Positions 12,899 through 17,710 of a stretch of DNA of 17,710 nt are shown piece after piece; positions within the stretch are counted from its first letter, which is position 1, and every line of letters begins with the position of its first letter. Under the pieces are notes generated by a model. It had not been told where the DNA came from, did not search any database, and worked only from the letters and a program-made list of their open reading frames with translations. The stretch lies in assembly GCA_002502605.1 (NCBI GenBank), contig DAPR01000065.1, positions 16,668 to 34,377 of the forward strand, written 5' to 3'. Source of the DNA: Euryarchaeota archaeon UBA258. Lineage in GTDB: Archaea; Thermoplasmatota; Poseidoniia; Poseidoniales; Poseidoniaceae. A program made the position numbers and the translations under genes.

Positions 12899-14314
12899 AT
12901 GAGCAATGAACACGCAGGAAACCTCCTTATTTGCAATGCAACAATGATTCTACCTGATGAAACCATCATTGGTGATTTGAGGGTCGAACAAGGCATCATC
13001 GCCGAGATTGCAGCCGGTGGAGGGCTTGAACCGAGGGATGGCGAACACGTGATTGACGCAACTGGATTGCATCTGCTTCCCGGTGCCATTGACCCGCAAG
13101 TTCACTTTAGAGAACCGGGTCAACCAGAAAAGGAGGATCTCGGAAGTGGTTCAGCTGCCGCTGTCAGTGGAGGCATCACCTCGTTTTTGGACATGCCAAA
13201 CAACAACCCTGCCATCACCGATTTGGCGGGTATGCAAATGAAGTTGGACAGCGCTGCCAACACATGTGTCAACAATTTTGGATTCTTCATTGGTGCAACG
13301 CCAGACAACCTCCAAGACCTGCAAGAAGTGGTTGGAACTCCACAAGCGCCCAACTCAATCCCCGGGATTTGTGGAATCAAAATTTTCATGGGTTCTTCAA
13401 CAGGAACATTGCTTGTCAACGAGCGTGAAGCCCTCAATCAAATCTTTTCATCAACAGGCGGCCTTATTGCCGTTCACGCTGAGGATGAAGCACGGTTGAA
13501 TGAACGCTACCCGACCTTCAAAGATCGCACAGACATGGCAGCACATGCAGAATGGCGCGACGATGTCACCGCTCTTTTGGCGACTCAACTCGCAGTCGAA
13601 CTTGCTGAAACACACAACCATCGGCTCCACGTTCTCCACCTCACTTCTGGATTGGAAGCGGATTGGTTGGTTGGAAGAACAACCCTCCCAAGTGAAGCCA
13701 AGGGTGGGGCCATCATCACCACCGAAACATTACCTCAACATTTGACCTTCACCGAGACTGATGTGGAAAGGGAAGGCGTTCGATTGAAAATGAACCCTCC
13801 AATTCGTTATCAGGACGATTTAGACATTCTTTGGCGGCGCATCCATGATGGTACCGTGCAGTGCATCGCCACCGACCACGCACCTCACACGCTGGAAGCG
13901 AAAGCGAAAGGGTTCCCCGCAGCTCCAAGCGGTATGCCAGGCGTAGAAACATCCCTCCCTGTGATGTTGACACACGCAAGTCAAGGCAGATGCACCATCG
14001 AAGATGTCGTGCGCTGGATGTCGACCAATGTGGCTGATTGCTACAACATGGATGGAAAGGGCGAATTACGCACAGGATTTGATGGAGATCTAGTTCTCGT
14101 GGATATGGAGAACGGAGCGACGGTCGAAGATGAACATTCATGGACACGGGTTGGTTGGAATCCGTTCAGGGGAAGGACTCTCGTGGGTTGGCCAATGGTC
14201 ACCGTCGTTGCAGGTGTTCCTGTGTTTGAACGGACCCCTGCGACTGGGCAAAAAGGTACAATTTTGGTTAAACCGGGGGAAACTGGCCAACCAATTCACA
14301 TGTCGCCTTGGTGA
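12899..14314 (+). CDS. pyrC: Dihydroorotase, class I, with Gln in the first metal motif
   Basis: The 471-residue amidohydrolase closes carbamoyl-aspartate to dihydroorotate in pyrimidine synthesis. Motifs: D65-P-Q-V-H69-F-R-E-P-G, G-G-I-T-S-F-L-D-M-P-N at 91-101, I-K161-I-F-M-G-S-S-T-G with the likely carbamylated lysine, H193-A-E-D-E, L-H-V-L-H247-L, and A-T-D326-H-A-P-H. The canonical HxH motif reads QxH: the first zinc histidine is Gln67. I recall the same D-x-Q-V-H-F-R-E-P-G in Bacteroidetes-type PyrC, together with the I-C-G-x-K-I-F-M-G-S-S-T-G stretch, so this looks like that subtype and not a damaged enzyme. Allantoinase is the main alternative. The ATG at 12899 lacks a Shine-Dalgarno site and follows mog by 56 bases. 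A hairpin terminator follows directly. Confidence 0.92.
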   Translation: MSNEHAGNLLICNATMILPDETIIGDLRVEQGIIAEIAAGGGLEPRDGEHVIDATGLHLLPGAIDPQVHFREPGQPEKEDLGSGSAAAVSGGITSFLDMPNNNPAITDLAGMQMKLDSAANTCVNNFGFFIGATPDNLQDLQEVVGTPQAPNSIPGICGIKIFMGSSTGTLLVNEREALNQIFSSTGGLIAVHAEDEARLNERYPTFKDRTDMAAHAEWRDDVTALLATQLAVELAETHNHRLHVLHLTSGLEADWLVGRTTLPSEAKGGAIITTETLPQHLTFTETDVEREGVRLKMNPPIRYQDDLDILWRRIHDGTVQCIATDHAPHTLEAKAKGFPAAPSGMPGVETSLPVMLTHASQGRCTIEDVVRWMSTNVADCYNMDGKGELRTGFDGDLVLVDMENGATVEDEHSWTRVGWNPFRGRTLVGWPMVTVVAGVPVFERTPATGQKGTILVKPGETGQPIHMSPW

Positions 14315-14315
14315 G

Positions 14316-14339
14316 AATCCCACAATAAAGGGATTTTTT
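14316..14339 (+). terminator. Hairpin plus T-tract terminator after pyrC
   Basis: AATCCC (14316-14321) pairs with GGGATT (14330-14335) around an eight-base A-rich loop, and the T-run extends to 14339. It starts one base after the pyrC stop. The layout is that of a bacterial-style intrinsic terminator; the T-tract alone would serve archaeal polymerase. Confidence 0.7.
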
Positions 14340-14351
14340 CGTAATTTCGGG

Positions 14352-14365
14352 ATAATATAAAATAT
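14352..14365 (+). promoter_or_regulatory. TATA box of the 95-residue membrane protein gene
   Basis: ATAATATAAAATAT is the most AT-rich word in the window outside coding repeats and matches an archaeal TATA box. It lies 33-46 bases before the ATG at 14398. A start of transcription near 14383-14388 would give a short leader carrying the GAGGA ribosome site. Confidence 0.65.
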
Positions 14366-14386
14366 CAATAGGAGAAATTCCCCTTT

Positions 14387-14391
14387 GAGGA
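14387..14391 (+). promoter_or_regulatory. Ribosome binding site of the 95-residue protein
   Basis: GAGGA ends six bases before the ATG at 14398, good spacing for an archaeal Shine-Dalgarno site, and fixes the start of this short gene. Confidence 0.65.
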
Positions 14392-14397
14392 ATACTT

Positions 14398-14685
14398 ATG
14401 GGTTGGATTGAAGAAAATATTGGAGAAGGCTATCAACAAGTGATCATCGGCGTACTGCTGTTCATTGTTGGTGCAGCGATGGGCTGGATGGAAGCGGCTG
14501 ATGACATGATGAGTGCAGCGGACGTCTATGTGCCGGCGTTGTTGATGCTCTCTGGTGCTATGGTGACCCTTTTGGGCATCTCTTTTGGCACCGGGCACGA
14601 GGACGACCGAACCAATGATTTGATGGATGCCATCAATGATTTGACCGCACGCATGAACAGCATGCTCGGCGGCGAAGAAGAGTGA
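14398..14685 (+). CDS. Small two-TM membrane protein, unknown function
   Basis: I do not recognise the family. The 95-residue protein has a short acidic N-terminus (MGWIEENIGEG), a hydrophobic segment at about 14-30, an acidic turn (M-E-A-A-D-D-M-M-S-A-A-D), a second hydrophobic segment at about 45-63, and a C-terminal charged helix at about 68-90 (H-E-D-D-R-T-N-D-L-M-D-A-I-N-D-L-T-A-R-M-N) ending GGEEE. The tail has leucine/methionine spacing compatible with a short coiled coil, so oligomerisation is possible. Coding support is good: TATA box, ribosome site and ATG are all well spaced, with a terminator before them. It stands alone as a one-gene unit and is convergent with the carboxypeptidase gene, five bases apart. 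Confidence 0.75.
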   Translation: MGWIEENIGEGYQQVIIGVLLFIVGAAMGWMEAADDMMSAADVYVPALLMLSGAMVTLLGISFGTGHEDDRTNDLMDAINDLTARMNSMLGGEEE

Positions 14686-14690
14686 AACGC

Positions 14691-16187
14691 TCACAGTCCG
14701 TATAACCGGCTGTACTTCGATTCAACATAGCGCAGGAATGGCTCCGGACTTGGAGCAGATCCAGTTGCTGATTCAATCAATTCTGCTGGTGTCATTTTGC
14801 TGCCTTGTCGATGTATTTTAGGACCTAACCACTGCAAAAGAGTGGACCAATCTCCTGATTCTACGATTTGGTCGATGTCTCCAAGTTCATCCGCCATCGA
14901 TTCAAGCAATTGTGCAGCGTAGAGGTTTCCAAGCGTATAGGTCGGGAAATAACCAAACGCACCCATGGACCAGTGAATGTCCTGAAGGCATCCTAGCCGG
15001 TCGTTAGGAACATCAACGCCAAACCAAGACTTGAACATTGAATTCCATGCTGAGGGGAGGTCTTTTACCGCCAGATCTCCATTGAACAGTTGTTTTTCAA
15101 TTTCATACCGCAACATGACATGGAGGTTGTAGGTCACCTCGTCGGCTTCAACACGCACAAAACCGGTCGAGACATTGTTGGCGATGCGATTGAGCGTCTC
15201 TGCGTCCCACGATGGAGCGTCAGGGAAATGTTCAGTGAACCATGGAAGGGCCGCCTTCCAAAAAGCAGGAGTGCGTCCAATTTGATTTTCCCAAAAGCGA
15301 CTTTGGGATTCATGGACGCCAAGTGAAACAGCGGCTCCACGAGGCGTATAGGCGTGTTCTGAAGCCAGTCCTTGTTCGTAGAGGGCGTGGCCAGTTTCAT
15401 GCATGACTCCGTACAGACAAGAAAAAGGCTCACTCAGGTCATAGCGAGTGGTAAATCGTGTGTCGCCTGGCCATAGCCCCGCTGAAAACGGGTGGGTTGA
15501 TGCATCCATACGACCTGCTTGGAAATCAAAGCCCATGGCCTCTGAAACTTTAGTGCAGAATGCAGTTTGCTCTTCGATAGGAAACTGGAGGTGTTCTGGC
15601 CATTCGGGGTCCGGATTGGATGCTTTAGCGGCCATGATCTTGTCAAGCAAGGGCACAAGCCTTTGGCGCAAGCCTGCGAAAAGAGGGTCATAATCAGCAA
15701 CGGTCATGCCAACTTCAAACTCATCAAGGAGGGCATCATAGGGGGTACCTTCAACTTCGAGATAGGCAATTTTCTCCTTCGTCATTGAAATCAACTTCTC
15801 CAGGTGAGGTTCAAACGCTGAGAACTCTGAATCCGCCCTAGCTTTTTGCCAAGCCATCATGGCTTCGGACTTGCTTCGAGCGTAGTCTGCGACAAATTGC
15901 TCAGGGAGTTTCACCGCTTTGTCATGTGCTCGTCGCATTTCTCGAACGTTGGCTTGCTGATCTTCATCGAGGTTGTCAAGCGTAGCCAAGTCGTCAATCA
16001 TACGGCCAAGTTGCGGCGAAACAAGCCGTCCGTGTGCTTCTTTGGCGAGCCATGAGAGCATATCAGCGCGAGCTGCAGCCCCTTTCTCTGGCATGATGGT
16101 TTCCCGGTCCCAACCAAGGTGGCCTTGGAGAGCCTGAAGTCGATGGATGTCTTTGACGGCAACAATGAACTCGTCGTAAGTGCTCAT
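14691..16187 (-). CDS. Carboxypeptidase Taq (M32 family metallocarboxypeptidase)
   Basis: The 498-residue protein is a zinc-dependent carboxypeptidase that removes C-terminal residues from peptides in the cytosol. M32 motifs appear in order: D-A-S-T-H-P-F at 228-234, D-T-R-F-T-T at 242-247, the zinc motif H263-E-T-G-H267, H-E-S-Q-S-R-F-W at 292-299 with the third ligand, then V-R-V-E-A-D-E and G-C-L-Q-D-I-H-W-S near the end. Length equals the family norm. The frame stays open upstream to 16607, but that extension is antisense to the aminopeptidase gene and does not look like protein; the ATG opposite 16185-16187 (MSTYDEFIVAV) gives the expected first helix. It is divergent from the M29-like gene, with 120 bases between starts, and the two could be jointly controlled for peptide use. 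Confidence 0.95.
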   Translation of the reverse strand: MSTYDEFIVAVKDIHRLQALQGHLGWDRETIMPEKGAAARADMLSWLAKEAHGRLVSPQLGRMIDDLATLDNLDEDQQANVREMRRAHDKAVKLPEQFVADYARSKSEAMMAWQKARADSEFSAFEPHLEKLISMTKEKIAYLEVEGTPYDALLDEFEVGMTVADYDPLFAGLRQRLVPLLDKIMAAKASNPDPEWPEHLQFPIEEQTAFCTKVSEAMGFDFQAGRMDASTHPFSAGLWPGDTRFTTRYDLSEPFSCLYGVMHETGHALYEQGLASEHAYTPRGAAVSLGVHESQSRFWENQIGRTPAFWKAALPWFTEHFPDAPSWDAETLNRIANNVSTGFVRVEADEVTYNLHVMLRYEIEKQLFNGDLAVKDLPSAWNSMFKSWFGVDVPNDRLGCLQDIHWSMGAFGYFPTYTLGNLYAAQLLESMADELGDIDQIVESGDWSTLLQWLGPKIHRQGSKMTPAELIESATGSAPSPEPFLRYVESKYSRLYGL

Positions 16188-16307
16188 GGTTCCACCAACA
16201 TCCCATGGGTCATGAACGCTCGCATCTGGAAACTTCCTGCGGTAGGTAAGCAACCAAAGTGGAAAATCCTGCCACACCTTCAAGATACAGAGCGTGCTGG
16301 TCTTATC

Positions 16308-17474
16308 ATGGCCAAGGGACGCTCTGAGAAGGAGGACTCTGAGGCCATGAATGAAGACCACGAAATTGAGCAAGCAGTTGCGGAACTCGAGGGCATTAGA
16401 GCACCACGAAATATCAAAACGACAGCCTTGGAACTTCCAGAAATTGACGATAAAACTCCGTTTGAAGAACTTTCCAATGAAGAAGTTGCAAAACACCTGC
16501 AGCGAAGTGGGAAAATGGTCATCAACACATGCATGGACATTCGAAGAGGCGAAAATGTGCTCATTGTGTGCGACCCTACAACTGGAGACATCGGCCAAGC
16601 ATTGCATGAAGCTGCGAACGAACGCTCAGACCGTGTGCTGCTGATCGTTATGCCAAAAGCACGGCACCACGGAGAAGAACCTCCGACCCCTGTTGCGAAC
16701 CTCATGCGTCAACAGCAGGTCGTTATTGCCCCCACACGTTACTCCCTCACCCACACCCGAGCTGTGCGTCAAGCGCTCAAGGATGGTGCGAGGGTAGCCA
16801 CCATGCCTGGGATGACCAATGAAATGTTTAGTCGAGGCGGTATGTCCGCTGATTTCACTGAGGTCAAACGAAGAATTGGAGATCTGCAGCCGCATTTGCG
16901 CAGGCGTCGGATCCTCAATGTCAAATCCGAACAAGGCACGGACGTGACCTTTGAAGTCAATTGGCGTGAATGGAAACTTGATGATAATGGGATATGCAAC
17001 CGGCCTCGAATGCTGACGAACCTCCCCGCAGGCAAGGCCTTCATCATGCCAAGAGAAGGCACGATGAACGGGAAGGTTGTCATCGATGGCTCTTGGGAAT
17101 CGAACCTCGTCGATGAACCGGTGACGTTGACGATCGAAGCAGGCATGGTTGTCGACGTGACAGGGGGCACAATCGCCGCATCGATTCGACAAGAATTTGG
17201 CGAGGCTGCCGGGCGTCTAAGAGCTAAAGATCGAGAGAATGTATGGACTGTTGCTGAATTTGGTTTCGGAATGAATCCACAAGCACGCTTGTTCGGCAAT
17301 GTGCTTGAAGATGAGAAAAGGCTTGGCACATGCTATTTCGCAGTCGGTGACAACACCGCACTTGGTGGCACGTCCTCTGTCGGAATTCATATTCCAGGTG
17401 TGCTCAAGGAGCCAAGTTTGTGGTTTGATGACACCCATGTGCTCGATAAAGGCACGTTCCTTTTGGAACTCTGA
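16308..17474 (+). CDS. M29-like (aminopeptidase T/AmpS-related) protein with altered metal-site residues
   Basis: From the ATG at 16308 the protein has 388 residues, usual for COG2309-type leucyl aminopeptidases. After an acidic N-terminus come a Rossmann-like half (C-x-D-I-R-R-G-E-N-V-L-I-V-C-D-P-T) and a second half with M-P-R-E-G at 247-251 (E250), V-A-E-F-G-F-G-M-N-P with E317, and G-D-N-T-A-L-G-G-T-S-S-V-G-I-H-I-P with H361. Family members are two-metal aminopeptidases. Two positions where I expect ligands look changed: Y343 in C-Y-F-A-V-G for His, and P363 in H-I-P-G-V for Asp. Activity may therefore be altered or lost. The frame opens at 16119 but overlaps the divergent carboxypeptidase start; an alternative ATG at 16347 has GGAGG eleven bases before it and would give 375 residues. 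The stop codon abuts that of the next convergent gene. Confidence 0.8.
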   Translation: MAKGRSEKEDSEAMNEDHEIEQAVAELEGIRAPRNIKTTALELPEIDDKTPFEELSNEEVAKHLQRSGKMVINTCMDIRRGENVLIVCDPTTGDIGQALHEAANERSDRVLLIVMPKARHHGEEPPTPVANLMRQQQVVIAPTRYSLTHTRAVRQALKDGARVATMPGMTNEMFSRGGMSADFTEVKRRIGDLQPHLRRRRILNVKSEQGTDVTFEVNWREWKLDDNGICNRPRMLTNLPAGKAFIMPREGTMNGKVVIDGSWESNLVDEPVTLTIEAGMVVDVTGGTIAASIRQEFGEAAGRLRAKDRENVWTVAEFGFGMNPQARLFGNVLEDEKRLGTCYFAVGDNTALGGTSSVGIHIPGVLKEPSLWFDDTHVLDKGTFLLEL

Positions 17475-17710
17475 TCATTGAACGTTATTTTGAGTTCCAC
17501 AGATTGGGCAGAAGCGCCAATATGGATCAAGACCAATGCCACAGCCTCGGCACATCACACCAGAGCGGATGGTTGGTTGGACAGAAGGCATCGTTGGATG
17601 CGGTTGATTCCATTGATGGGTTGGTTGTTGGTTCCAACCTTGCTGTTGCTGTTGATTCCAGCCTTGTTGCGCCTGTTGCTGTTGTTGCTGCTGTTGGTTC
17701 CAAGCTTGTT
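17475..17710 (-). CDS. Gln-rich WN-repeat protein with C-terminal zinc ribbon (5' end outside window)
   Basis: On the minus strand the frame is open from the right edge to the TGA opposite 17475-17477, giving the last 77 residues of a longer protein. Residues 1-35 are a low-complexity tract in which W-N pairs (W3, W17, W25, W33) are followed by runs of up to eight glutamines. After a Pro-rich linker, residues 53-71 form a treble-clef or zinc-ribbon-like motif C-R-G-C-G, ten residues on C-P-I-C-G, with C53, C56, C67 and C70 as metal ligands. The end is TQNNVQ. Gln/Asn-rich tracts next to a zinc ribbon suggest a binding or assembly role; function is unknown, and membrane segments or enzyme domains may lie in the missing part. 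The stop codon directly touches that of the aminopeptidase-like gene. Confidence 0.75.
   Translation of the reverse strand, partial: QAWNQQQQQQQQAQQGWNQQQQQGWNQQPTHQWNQPHPTMPSVQPTIRSGVMCRGCGIGLDPYWRFCPICGTQNNVQ
17607..17708 (-). repeat. CAA/CAG repeat coding the WN-(Q)n units
   Basis: Mixed CAA and CAG codons in runs of eight and five, punctuated by TGG-AAC/AAT (Trp-Asn) units every 8-14 codons. The mixture of codons means the repeat is kept at protein level and is not a pure triplet microsatellite. The tract continues to the window edge. Confidence 0.8.

Noticed and set aside
16119..16307. N-terminal extension of the aminopeptidase-like frame
   Set aside because: It overlaps the start of the carboxypeptidase gene on the other strand and shows no family similarity.
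16188..16607. N-terminal extension of the carboxypeptidase frame
   Set aside because: It is cysteine- and phenylalanine-rich, antisense to the aminopeptidase gene, and lies before the normal M32 first helix.
1..17710. Hidden defence, toxin-antitoxin or mobile system
   Set aside because: No integrase, transposase, nuclease-methylase pair, phage gene or flanking direct repeat was seen; the genes are mostly housekeeping.

Overview
The window most resembles a planktonic euryarchaeon of the Marine Group II / Poseidoniales type. The domain call is firmer than the clade. Archaeal signs are an archaeal-style RqcH/NEMF protein, a tRNA-Gln that begins AGTCCC, AT-rich TATA-like boxes, and GGTGA/GAGG Shine-Dalgarno sites next to genes that have none. 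Many enzymes look bacterial in type (RNase PH, MogA, class I dihydroorotase, VAT-1-like reductase). That mixture is common in marine euryarchaea, but the clade assignment is inference.

Layout. 1-387: C-terminal end of a DUF2135-like protein. 389-833 (minus): glutaredoxin preceded by tRNA-Gln(CTG) with an encoded CCA. 943-1224 (minus): small tail-anchored-like protein, divergent from 1223-6000 (plus), a run of a Nudix + metallo-beta-lactamase fusion, a VAT-1-like quinone reductase and RqcH. 6013-8975 (minus): thiolase, then a DEAD-box helicase with a long glycine/arginine tail. 9074-14314 (plus): RNase PH, tRNA-Phe(GAA), a 721-residue multi-domain membrane protein, MogA and dihydroorotase, ended by a hairpin/T-tract terminator. 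14398-14685 (plus): 95-residue two-TM protein behind the clearest promoter in the window. 14691-16187 (minus): M32 carboxypeptidase, divergent from a 388-residue M29-like aminopeptidase (16308-17474). 17475-17710 (minus): C-terminal end of a Gln-rich WN-repeat zinc-ribbon protein cut by the window edge.

Working together. Most genes are housekeeping: RNA and protein quality control (RqcH, helicase, RNase PH, tRNAs, two peptidases), CoA/lipid chemistry (Nudix-MBL, reductase, thiolase), cofactor and nucleotide synthesis (MogA, PyrC) and redox (glutaredoxin). The genome is very compact: convergent genes are separated by 1, 12, 5 and 0 bases. I see no CRISPR array, insertion sequence, integrase, phage gene or recognised defence system. 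The least explained parts are the 721-residue membrane protein, the WN/Gln-repeat protein, the small divergent membrane protein, and the changed metal-site residues in the aminopeptidase-like protein.
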